Shown here: positions 24,037 through 30,931 of the stretch, piece after piece
Position numbering within the stretch: position 1 is the first letter of the stretch
How the letters are laid out: every line of letters starts with the position of its first letter
From: CAZESH01 sp964514665
GTDB lineage: Bacteria > Bacillota > Bacilli > Paenibacillales > KCTC-25726
Assembly (NCBI GenBank): GCA_964514665.1
Contig: CAZESH010000014.1
Span: forward strand, 1 to 30,931
Direction: 5' to 3'
DNA: 30,931 nt
Position numbers and translations under genes: made by a program
The notes under the pieces: model-generated
Databases searched by the model: none
The model's input: the letters and a program-made list of their open reading frames with translations, nothing else
What the model was told of the DNA's origin: nothing

Positions 24037-24573
24037 TTAATGGAAGGAAGGATCGTCGAACGGCTGCGCCACCCATCCGGCGGGTTCGATAAATAAGCGG
24101 ACGGCGACAATCTGGCGGTTCTCCATCAGGGTGAAAAAGTGCGGCGTGTTTTCCGGAACGGAAATGACGTCTCCGGCGGTCAATTCAACATCAAAGTATC
24201 CGACATCCTCGCTGCCTTTAATGATGAATATGCCTTTGCCGGCCGTAATGGCCCTTACCTCATCCTCGGTATGGGTATGTACCTGCTCGAACTTTTTAAG
24301 CAGCTCATCCAGATTCGGAGTAGCCTCGGAAAGGGCTATGACGTCCCATGTTTTGTAGCTGCGGCGTTCGGCCAGGTCGCGGATTTCGCCATCGAAGGTC
24401 GAGAGAATTTCGGATTTTTCTTCATCGCTTAATACGAATTTATTTTGCAGCTGCTGCGGAAGCTTTTCCGGGTTCCAATGCTCATACAATACACCTTGAG
24501 AATCCAAAAATGCCCGGATATCGGCATCTGAGGAAATTCGCTCGTTCGTGTTTCGAATACGTATTTCAGCCAC
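24037..24573 (-). CDS. mtnD: Acireductone dioxygenase
   Basis: Metal-dependent dioxygenase of the methionine salvage pathway, 178 residues, cupin fold. It converts the acireductone to 4-methylthio-2-oxobutanoate and formate with Fe, or to an off-pathway product with Ni. The metal ligands are present: His99, His101 and Glu105 in VHTHTEDE, and His145 in NTPHFF. GTG 24573 is chosen because AAGGAGG lies 6 bases upstream and the product then starts MAEIRIRN; the ATG at 24594 precedes that site. The other mtn genes are not in this window. It is divergent from metH. Confidence 0.92.
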   Translation of the reverse strand: MAEIRIRNTNERISSDADIRAFLDSQGVLYEHWNPEKLPQQLQNKFVLSDEEKSEILSTFDGEIRDLAERRSYKTWDVIALSEATPNLDELLKKFEQVHTHTEDEVRAITAGKGIFIIKGSEDVGYFDVELTAGDVISVPENTPHFFTLMENRQIVAVRLFIEPAGWVAQPFDDPSFH

Positions 24574-24611
24574 AGGAATCCTCCTTTTTATCATTGATCA
24601 TTGCAATTTGT

Positions 24612-24640
24612 ATTATATGCGATAAAAAAACAGATGTCGA
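24612..24640 (-). promoter_or_regulatory. mtnD promoter
   Basis: On the minus strand TCGACA (24635-24640), a 17-base spacer and TATAAT (24612-24617) match sigma-A at 11 of 12 positions, 38 bases before the GTG start. The gap to metH is too short for an S-box riboswitch, and none is seen. Confidence 0.85.
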
Positions 24641-24755
24641 TGTCCGTCTTTCTAAAATCCGATATCTTTGGTAGACTATATATTATTTGCTGATGCGCAA
24701 ATTTTTTTATTTTCATTATATAGAAAGAAAAAGCATGCAGGAGGGAAGACAGCTG

Positions 24756-27700
24756 ATGAATAAACCCGATCTGAAACAACAAATGGCCAAAAAAATATTG
24801 ATTCTTGACGGTGCCATGGGCACGATGATTCAACAGGCAAATTTGACGGAAACCGATTTTGGCGGAGAGGAATATGACGGCTGCAACGAAATGCTTGTGC
24901 TGACCCGACCGGACTTGATTACGAGCATCCACGAAGCCTATCTGGAAGCAGGCGCTGATATTGTGGAAACGAACACCTTTGGTTCGACCGCAGTTGTTTT
25001 AGCCGAATACGGACTTGAAGCGAAAGCTTACGAGATTACTCTGGCTGCTGCCAAGCTTGCGGTTGAGGCGGTCAATCGCTACTCCACACCTGAATGGCCG
25101 CGTTATGCTGCGGGCTCCATGGGACCGACTACGAAAACACTGTCGGTTACAGGAGGCATCAGCTTCGATCAATTGACGGATAATTACTATGAGCAGGCAT
25201 TGGCCTTGATCGACGGAGGCGTGGATGTGCTGCTGATGGAAACCTCGCAGGATACGCTGAATGTAAAAGCGGGCAGCATCGGAATTCACAGAGCCTTTGA
25301 ACATTCAGGCAAAACGCTTCCCGTGATTTTGTCTGGAACGATAGAGCCGATGGGCACAACGCTTGCGGGCCAATCGATCGATGCTTTTTACATTTCGCTG
25401 GAGCACCTGAATCCGGTAGCCGTAGGACTGAATTGCGCAACCGGACCGGAGTTCATGAAGGATCATATCCGTACGCTGTCCGAGGTCAGCAAGGCGGCGA
25501 TCAGCTGCTATCCGAATGCGGGACTTCCCGATGAAGACGGGCATTATCACGAATCCCCGGAGTCGCTGTCAAAAAAAATGGCCGGATTCGCCGAAATGGG
25601 CTGGTTGAATATCGCCGGAGGCTGCTGCGGCACGACGCCGGCGCATATTCGCGCAATGTCCGAAACGTTGAGTAAATACCCGCCGAGAAAACAGTCGGGC
25701 AACCATCCGCCGGCTGTCTCCGGGATTGAAACCGTGTATGTTGAACCGGAAAATCGTCCGTTAATGGTCGGGGAGCGGACGAATGTTCTGGGTTCGCGCA
25801 AATTCAAGCGCTTGATTGCCGAAGGCAAATTTGAAGAAGCTGCGGAAATCGCCCGGGCTCAAGTGAAAGGCGGGGCGCATGTCATTGATGTCTGCCTGCA
25901 GGATCCCGATCGCGACGAAACCGAAGACATTGAAAAATTTCTGCAGCATGTAACCAAAAAAGTCAAAGTCCCGCTTGTGCTTGATTCCACGGATGCGAAA
26001 GTGATCGAGCTCGGGATGAAATATTCCCAGGGAAAAGCGATCATCAACTCGATCAACCTGGAGGACGGCGAGGATAAATTCGAGAAAATCGTTCCGCTCA
26101 TTCATCGCTACGGAGCGGCAGCAGTTGTCGGCACCATTGACGAAAGAGGCCAGGCGATCAGCAAGGAGGATAAATTGGCGGTGGCCAAGCGCTCCCATGA
26201 TCTTCTGGTGAACAAATACGGGATGAATGCGGAGGACATCATCTTCGACCCGCTGGTTTTCCCGGTGGGAACAGGGGATGAACAATATATCGGCTCCGCC
26301 AAGGAGACGATCGAAGGCATCCGCTTGATCAAAGAAGCGCTGCCCGCATGCCAGACGATTCTCGGCATCAGCAACGTTTCCTTTGGGCTCCCGGAGGTCG
26401 GCCGCGAGGTGCTTAACGCCGTTTTCTTATATCATTGCACGAAAGCAGGCCTCGATTATGCGATTGTCAATACGGAGAAACTGGAGCGCTACGCCTCGAT
26501 ACCGGAGGAGGAACGCCGTCTCGCGGAAGAGCTGATCTTCAACACCAATGACGAGACGTTGGCCGAATTTGTCGCCTATTTCCGGGGCAGGAAAAAGGAC
26601 AAGACAGAGAAGATTTCCAACCTGTCGCTCGAGGAGCGTCTCGCTTCTTATATTGTTGAAGGAACGAAGGAAGGCCTGTTGGCCGATCTGGACGAGGCGC
26701 TGACGAAATACAAGCCGCTCGATATTGTCAACGGCCCGCTGATGACGGGGATGGACGAGGTCGGCAGGTTGTTTAACAACAATGAGCTGATTGTCGCCGA
26801 GGTGCTGCAGAGCGCCGAAGCGATGAAAGCTGCGGTTTCCTATCTCGAGCCGCATATGGAAAAGACGGAATCATCGGTTAAAGCCAAAATCCTTCTCGCA
26901 ACCGTCAAAGGCGATGTGCATGATATCGGCAAAAATCTTGTGGAAATTATTTTGTCCAACAACGGTTATCAAATTGTCAATTTGGGCATCAAGGTACCTC
27001 CGGAGCAATTGATCGAGGCTTTCCGCAAGGAGAAGCCGGATGCGATCGGGTTGTCGGGACTATTGGTCAAATCCGCGCAGCAAATGGTCATAACCGCCCA
27101 AGATTTGAAAGCGGCAGGCGTGGATGTACCGATTCTCGTAGGAGGCGCCGCATTAACGAGGAAGTTTACGAAAACCCGGATCTCTCCGGAATACGAAGGT
27201 CTTGTACTGTATGCCAAAGATGCGATGAACGGTTTGGATTTGGCCAATCAGATCAGCAATCCCCAGCTGCGGCAGAAATTGATCGAAGAAATGAGAGCGA
27301 GCAAGGAATCCAATGTGATGGAAGCGGGCAAGAAAAGCGAACTGCCGGCAGCGACAAGGGCCGTGCGCTCTTCCATCAGCCAGGATGCGGAGGTTTATGT
27401 CGCGCCGGATACCGACCGTCATGTGATGCGCAATATTCCATTAAGCCATATTATTCCTTATATCAATATGCAGATGCTGCTTGGCCATCATCTGGGCTTG
27501 AAGGGCAGCGTCGAGCAGCTGCTCGCCGAGAAAAATGAAAAGGCCGTCGAACTGAAGGAAACGATCGATAGCATTCTGGAAGAAGCAAGCCGGTTGGGAC
27601 TTATTCAGGCGAACGGCATGTACCGCTTTTTTCCGGCGCATTCCTCGGGCAATGATATTCTCGTTTACGATCCGCAGGATCACGGCAAGCTGCTGAAAAC

Positions 27701-28193
27701 GTTCAGCTTTCCGAGGCAGCAGAGCGAGCCTTACCTGTGTCTGGCCGATTTTCTGAAAAGCGTAGACAGCGGCGTGATGGATTATGTCGGATTTCTCGTC
27801 GTTACCGCCGGACGCGGCATTCGCGAGAAGGCTGAAGAATGGAAGAAAAAGGGAGATTATCTGCGTTCCCATGCGCTGCAGGCGCTGGCATTGGAAACCG
27901 CCGAAGCGCTTGCGGAAAGAATACACCATATGATGCGCGATATATGGGGCTTTCCGGATCCTCCGGAATTTACGATGAAACAGCGCTTTGGTGCCAGATA
28001 CCAAGGCATCCGCGTATCGTTCGGCTATCCCGCTTGCCCGAACTTAGATGATCAGGAGCTGCTGTTCGACTTGATGAAGCCGCAGGATATCGGGGTGGAA
28101 TTGACCGACGGATCGATGATGGAACCGGAAGCTTCCGTATCGGCGATGGTATTTGCCCATCCGCAGGCACAATATTTTAATGTAGATAAATAA
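24756..28193 (+). CDS. metH: Cobalamin-dependent methionine synthase
   Basis: Four-module enzyme of 1145 residues that transfers methyl from methyltetrahydrofolate via cobalamin to homocysteine. The homocysteine domain has zinc ligands Cys227 (NCATGP), Cys290 and Cys291 (GGCCGT). The pterin-binding domain follows (about 335-620), then the cobalamin cap and B12 domain with DVHDIGKN (His722). The C-terminal AdoMet reactivation domain keeps the RVSFGYPACP motif (Arg1086). ATG 24756 begins MNKPDLKQQM and has AGGAGG 11 bases upstream; an earlier frame start at 24687 encodes an implausible AT-rich leader. No promoter was recognised. A flavodoxin-type reductase partner is not in the window. Confidence 0.97.
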   Translation: MNKPDLKQQMAKKILILDGAMGTMIQQANLTETDFGGEEYDGCNEMLVLTRPDLITSIHEAYLEAGADIVETNTFGSTAVVLAEYGLEAKAYEITLAAAKLAVEAVNRYSTPEWPRYAAGSMGPTTKTLSVTGGISFDQLTDNYYEQALALIDGGVDVLLMETSQDTLNVKAGSIGIHRAFEHSGKTLPVILSGTIEPMGTTLAGQSIDAFYISLEHLNPVAVGLNCATGPEFMKDHIRTLSEVSKAAISCYPNAGLPDEDGHYHESPESLSKKMAGFAEMGWLNIAGGCCGTTPAHIRAMSETLSKYPPRKQSGNHPPAVSGIETVYVEPENRPLMVGERTNVLGSRKFKRLIAEGKFEEAAEIARAQVKGGAHVIDVCLQDPDRDETEDIEKFLQHVTKKVKVPLVLDSTDAKVIELGMKYSQGKAIINSINLEDGEDKFEKIVPLIHRYGAAAVVGTIDERGQAISKEDKLAVAKRSHDLLVNKYGMNAEDIIFDPLVFPVGTGDEQYIGSAKETIEGIRLIKEALPACQTILGISNVSFGLPEVGREVLNAVFLYHCTKAGLDYAIVNTEKLERYASIPEEERRLAEELIFNTNDETLAEFVAYFRGRKKDKTEKISNLSLEERLASYIVEGTKEGLLADLDEALTKYKPLDIVNGPLMTGMDEVGRLFNNNELIVAEVLQSAEAMKAAVSYLEPHMEKTESSVKAKILLATVKGDVHDIGKNLVEIILSNNGYQIVNLGIKVPPEQLIEAFRKEKPDAIGLSGLLVKSAQQMVITAQDLKAAGVDVPILVGGAALTRKFTKTRISPEYEGLVLYAKDAMNGLDLANQISNPQLRQKLIEEMRASKESNVMEAGKKSELPAATRAVRSSISQDAEVYVAPDTDRHVMRNIPLSHIIPYINMQMLLGHHLGLKGSVEQLLAEKNEKAVELKETIDSILEEASRLGLIQANGMYRFFPAHSSGNDILVYDPQDHGKLLKTFSFPRQQSEPYLCLADFLKSVDSGVMDYVGFLVVTAGRGIREKAEEWKKKGDYLRSHALQALALETAEALAERIHHMMRDIWGFPDPPEFTMKQRFGARYQGIRVSFGYPACPNLDDQELLFDLMKPQDIGVELTDGSMMEPEASVSAMVFAHPQAQYFNVDK

Positions 28194-28210
28194 ACATGAA
28201 AAGTCACTTT

Positions 28211-28248
28211 AGAAGCTTGCAGAATCTATCTACTGTAAGCTTCTTAAA
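28211..28248 (+). terminator. Putative terminator after metH
   Basis: AGAAGCTTGCAG (28211-28222) pairs with CTGTAAGCTTCT (28233-28244), with one G-T pair and a 10-base loop. Only TAAA follows, so termination may be weak. Confidence 0.55.
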
Positions 28249-28261
28249 TGCATGCTCGAAT

Positions 28262-28290
28262 TTGCTTTTCGTGCAAAATAAGCATATGAT
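28262..28290 (+). promoter_or_regulatory. Candidate rnz promoter
   Basis: TTGCTT (28262-28267), a 17-base spacer and TATGAT (28285-28290) lie 35 bases before rnz. The -10 matches at five of six positions; the -35 only as TTG. Confidence 0.5.
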
Positions 28291-28325
28291 TTTTAGCAAA
28301 GTATGAATGAAACGGAGAATCAATC

Positions 28326-29258
28326 ATGGATTTATATTTTCTGGGGACAGGAGCAGGCATGCCGTCGAAGCAAAGAAACGTAGCCTCGGTTGCGCTGAGG
28401 ATGTTTGAACAGCGCGGCGCTTTTTGGCTGTTTGATTGCGGCGAAGGCACCCAACAGCAAATTCTCCATTCCCCGTTAAAGCTGAGCAGGCTGGAAAAGA
28501 TTTTTATCTCCCATTTGCACGGGGATCACATATACGGCTTGCCGGGCTTGCTCACAAGCCGATCCTACAGCGGAGGCGAAGAGCCGCTTACGCTTTACGG
28601 ACCGCCGGGAATTGCCGAAATGATCCGCCTGGTTTTGGAAATCAGCAGGGCCCAGCTTGGCTATCCGCTGAAGATTAAGGAAATCGCCGAAGGCATGGTC
28701 ATGGAGGATGAAAGCATGACTGTTGAGACGTTAAAGCTCGATCATCGCATCGACAGCTACGGTTACCGCATTACCGAGAAGGCGAAACCGGGACCGCTGC
28801 TGATGGAAAAATTGCAGCAAGCGGGAATTCCCTCGGGACCGCTGTACGGTAAAATCAAGCAGGGAAACGATGTAACCCTGCAGGACGGGAGAGTGCTGCG
28901 TGCGGAGGACTTTATCGGGAAAGCGATTCCAGGACGGACGATTGTCATCTTGGGCGACACCAGACCGTGCAGCGCGTCACTAAAGCTGGCAGAACAGGCC
29001 GACGTTCTGGTGCATGAAGCCACGTTTGCCGGAGATCTGGAAGAATTGGCGCATAAATACTATCATACAACCGTAACGGACGCCTGCAGTACAGCGGCCA
29101 AAGCCGGTGTTCGCACGCTGATTCTCACGCATTTCAGCTCCCGCTATCAAGAAGCGGACATGGAAAGGCTGTTGGAGGAAGGCAGGGCAATCTTCAACAA
29201 TACTTATCTGGCCGAGGATTTTTGGAGTTATGCGATTGCCAGGCCATATAATCCATAA
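28326..29258 (+). CDS. rnz: Ribonuclease Z
   Basis: Zinc endoribonuclease (310 residues) that removes 3' trailers from tRNA precursors lacking an encoded CCA. The metallo-beta-lactamase motif HLHGDH (His63, His65, Asp67, His68) is present, followed by the flexible-arm region (about 150-175) with GPLYGKIKQG, then GDTRP and HFSSRY, which supply further metal ligands. Length fits the short bacterial form. GGAGA lies before the ATG. It converges with the minus-strand tlp gene and has no clear terminator of its own on the plus strand. Confidence 0.95.
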   Translation: MDLYFLGTGAGMPSKQRNVASVALRMFEQRGAFWLFDCGEGTQQQILHSPLKLSRLEKIFISHLHGDHIYGLPGLLTSRSYSGGEEPLTLYGPPGIAEMIRLVLEISRAQLGYPLKIKEIAEGMVMEDESMTVETLKLDHRIDSYGYRITEKAKPGPLLMEKLQQAGIPSGPLYGKIKQGNDVTLQDGRVLRAEDFIGKAIPGRTIVILGDTRPCSASLKLAEQADVLVHEATFAGDLEELAHKYYHTTVTDACSTAAKAGVRTLILTHFSSRYQEADMERLLEEGRAIFNNTYLAEDFWSYAIARPYNP

Positions 29259-29341
29259 AAGTGAACGCAATCTCCGATGCTTATTCCGATTCCTTTCATG
29301 GGGCCCGAATCCCACAACCATTTTTATAAATCTATACGGTT

Positions 29342-29367
29342 AAAAAAGCGGAAGCGTTCGCTTCCGC
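29342..29367 (-). terminator. Terminator of tlp
   Basis: GCGGAAGC/GCTTCCGC (29348-29355 with 29360-29367) has a 4-base loop. On the minus strand it is followed by six T (29347-29342). It may slow rnz transcription from the other side as well. Confidence 0.82.
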
Positions 29368-29394
29368 CTTTGCTGTCCTGATTGTTTACAGCGA

Positions 29395-29619
29395 TTACTG
29401 CATCTGATCCCGGGCTTCGTCTTTAATCTCTTCACGCATGCCGCTGATGCTGTCACGGCGATTTTCATTTTTCTCGTTCAATTGGCTTTTTTCCGCGGCA
29501 TTGATTTCGTCGCCATGCTCATTTAGGTAAGCTTCGCTCTCCTCGAGATTTCCCTTCGTATTTTGTACCATTTCCTGCAGCTTTTCCACATTGTCCGAAC
29601 GGTCGTCTGGTTTGGCCAT
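29395..29619 (-). CDS. tlp: Small acid-soluble spore protein Tlp
   Basis: Thioredoxin-like protein Tlp, a minor spore protein of 74 residues (Bacillus Tlp is about 83), made in the forespore. It is highly charged and helical, with the family blocks KPDDRSDNVEKLQEMVQNT and EAYLNEHGDEI. ATG 29619 is chosen because AAGGAGG lies 10 bases upstream; a longer frame beginning at 29655 lies over that site. Forespore sigma-G control is expected from the family, but I could not point to a clear promoter. It converges with rnz and is divergent from the MurA homologue. Confidence 0.92.
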   Translation of the reverse strand: MAKPDDRSDNVEKLQEMVQNTKGNLEESEAYLNEHGDEINAAEKSQLNEKNENRRDSISGMREEIKDEARDQMQ

Positions 29620-29794
29620 CGATGTTGGACCTCCTTGTTGGATTTGGTTCTGCATCTGTTAAGATTTCCGTTCAAGGATGGATTATGCATCTTTTCTGTG
29701 TTTCAAGCGTCAAAAAAGAACAGCGTTTTTTGTGTAAAAAATGAAATTTATGGAATAAATATAAAGATTGAATCTAAAAATAATGAAGGAACAT

Positions 29795-29921
29795 GAATAA
29801 ACATGAAACAAGTAAAGGGTTGACCAAAAATTTATGCATGTTTTTACGATTATTATCAGCATGATCGCTCAATCGTGATCGAATTATGCATAAATATACG
29901 AATTAACATGAAATAAGTAGA
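29795..29921. repeat. Pair of 22-base direct repeats before the MurA gene
   Basis: Copies at 29795-29816 and 29900-29921 match at 19 of 22 bases. The right copy ends 20 bases before the -35 of the promoter, a position suited to a regulator site. Confidence 0.5.
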
Positions 29922-29941
29922 AAAATAACGAAAAAAAGAAT

Positions 29942-29968
29942 TGACGATAGGAAAGAATAGGTTAAAAT
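29942..29968 (+). promoter_or_regulatory. Promoter of the MurA homologue
   Basis: TTGACG (29942-29947), a 15-16 base spacer and TAAAAT (29963-29968) give five of six matches in each hexamer, 42 bases before the ATG. Confidence 0.7.
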
Positions 29969-30010
29969 AAGAATGAATTCATCATTTGAAGGAAAGCGGG
30001 ATATTGATAT

Positions 30011-30931
30011 ATGAAATGGATAGAAATTGAACAATCCGGCCCATTGCACGGAACTGTGGCCATCCCCGGCTCGAAGAACAGCTCGCTGGCTTTGCTGATT
30101 GCCGTCTGTTTGTCTGAAGAATCCGTCGTACTGCAGGATATTCCCGACTTGCAAGACATCGCGGTGATTCATCGTTTATTCGATGATATCGGCATGAAAA
30201 TACGACGGAGCGAGGACGGAGATTTGCATCTGAATGCCCGCGACATCCGCTGTGCGGATCTGGATACGGTGAAGACATCGTCCTTTCGGGCTTCTTATTA
30301 TTTTGTCGGAGCGCTTCTGGCCAAACATAAAAAAGTCAATATCGGTTATCCGGGCGGAGACGATTTCGTCTCAAGACCGATCGACCAGCACTTTAAAGTA
30401 TTTAAGGCGCTTGGCGCGGAGGTGGAGCTGCTCGATACATATTACAGCGTAAAAGCCGATAAATTGATTGGCGCGGATATTTTCTTTGATGTAATCACCT
30501 CGGGAGCAACGATTAATGCGCTGCTTGCCGCGGTGCTGGCGGAAGGCACAACCGTACTGCACAACGCGGCTACCGATCCGGAGGTAGTGGATACCGCCAA
30601 TTTTCTCAACCAGATGGGCGCCCGCATTCGCGGTGCGGGTACGAGCACGATTCGCATCGAAGGCGTAAGCGGGCTTGGCGGATGTACCTACAAGGTCATT
30701 CCCGATCGTCTGATGGCGGGCACCTTTTTATTGGCCGCAGCCGCAACCGGAGGCGCGGTGACGGTGGACCGGGTAATTCCGACCCATCTTTCTTCATTTT
30801 TGTCCAAGCTGGAGGAAATCGGGATCGGACTGGATGTCCAGGATCAGAAAATTACCGCTTATGGCGGAGGTCCTCTCAAGGCCGGCCGCGTTCGCACGGG
30901 CATGTATCCGGGCTTTGCCACCGACCTGCAG
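30011..30931 (+). CDS. murA: UDP-N-acetylglucosamine 1-carboxyvinyltransferase (MurA) homologue with Asp at the catalytic Cys position, partial
   Basis: EPSP-synthase-fold enzyme; 307 residues are visible and the 3' end is cut by the window. MurA transfers enolpyruvate from PEP to UDP-GlcNAc, the first committed step of peptidoglycan synthesis. Conserved positions include Lys22-Asn23 in PGSKNSSL, Arg93 in SSFRASYYF, Arg122 in SRPID, and the base Asp305 in GFATDLQ. In typical MurA the loop GGCAIG-x-RP carries Cys115; here it reads GGDDFVSRP, with Asp117 at that place. Cys-to-Asp enzymes elsewhere are active and insensitive to fosfomycin. The ATG is preceded by GCGGGA, a moderate site. The AT-rich region upstream holds a good promoter. 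It may be a second, divergent MurA paralogue. Confidence 0.88.
   Translation, partial: MKWIEIEQSGPLHGTVAIPGSKNSSLALLIAVCLSEESVVLQDIPDLQDIAVIHRLFDDIGMKIRRSEDGDLHLNARDIRCADLDTVKTSSFRASYYFVGALLAKHKKVNIGYPGGDDFVSRPIDQHFKVFKALGAEVELLDTYYSVKADKLIGADIFFDVITSGATINALLAAVLAEGTTVLHNAATDPEVVDTANFLNQMGARIRGAGTSTIRIEGVSGLGGCTYKVIPDRLMAGTFLLAAAATGGAVTVDRVIPTHLSSFLSKLEEIGIGLDVQDQKITAYGGGPLKAGRVRTGMYPGFATDLQ

Larger units (their letters stand above)
29620..30010. other. AT-rich intergenic region between tlp and the MurA gene
   Basis: About 390 bases without a gene. It holds a promoter for the MurA gene (TTGACG and TAAAAT) and two direct repeats about 105 bases apart, at 29795-29816 and 29900-29921 (GAAT-a/t-AACATGAAA-c/t-AAGTA). 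Two TTATGCAT elements sit near 29830 and 29884, and a GATCG-rich stretch lies near 29861-29881. The forespore promoter of tlp should lie at its left end but was not identified. Confidence 0.6.

Noticed and set aside
24595..24755. S-box or cobalamin riboswitch for metH
   Set aside because: The gap is too short and lacks the conserved S-box and B12-box motifs.
24687..24755. Earlier ATG for metH
   Set aside because: The added 23 residues are low-complexity AT-rich sequence, and the good AGGAGG site lies after it.

Overview
The window looks like chromosomal core DNA of an endospore-forming, low-to-mid GC Firmicute, most likely a Paenibacillaceae member (Paenibacillus or a close relative). The evidence is sporulation genes (spoVK, tlp), GlnR/glnA and LexA/yneA modules of Bacillus type, Bacillus-type ribosome binding sites with several TTG and GTG starts, and a YesM/YesN-type two-component pair. 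I see no rRNA, tRNA, CRISPR array, insertion sequence or phage gene.

Layout, left to right. (1) 1-2666: a class A penicillin-binding protein with a Pro/Thr tail, behind a hairpin-rich leader ending in a terminator-like stem. (2) 2667-3242: a gene-free stretch with inverted repeats. (3) 3243-6539: a YesM-like sensor kinase and YesN-like AraC response regulator. (4) 6674-12225: a four-gene MacB/FtsX-type ABC export operon (ATPase, lipoprotein adaptor, large permease, second ATPase carrying a C-terminal AbrB-like domain), bounded by terminators. (5) 12397-16790: an alpha/beta hydrolase, spoVK, hflX and a YnbB-like PLP enzyme. (6) 16786-18633: glnR-glnA with a consensus GlnR box and a near-perfect sigma-A promoter. 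(7) 18857-20918: murT-gatD, more AT-rich than its surroundings. (8) 21028-22210: divergent lexA and yneA, separated by four LexA-like boxes. (9) 22394-23988: a DUF896 (YnzC) protein, a small membrane protein and a HAD hydrolase. (10) 24037-28193: acireductone dioxygenase (mtnD) divergent from cobalamin-dependent methionine synthase (metH). (11) 28326-30931: RNase Z, the SASP-like tlp, and a MurA homologue cut by the window end.

Functional threads. Cell-wall synthesis appears three times: the PBP polymerises and crosslinks glycan, MurT-GatD would amidate the lipid II stem Glu with nitrogen from glutamine (made by the adjacent GlnA), and MurA starts precursor synthesis. The SOS module pairs LexA with the division inhibitor YneA. 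MtnD and MetH both feed methionine supply.

Most notable points: a MurA homologue whose catalytic Cys position is Asp (the substitution linked to fosfomycin insensitivity); an ABC ATPase fused to an AbrB/SpoVT-type swapped-hairpin domain; four LexA-like boxes, three of them spaced exactly 29 bp apart; and an AT-rich murT-gatD pair between glnA and lexA. Several gene starts were set by ribosome binding sites and family N-termini rather than by the longest reading frame.
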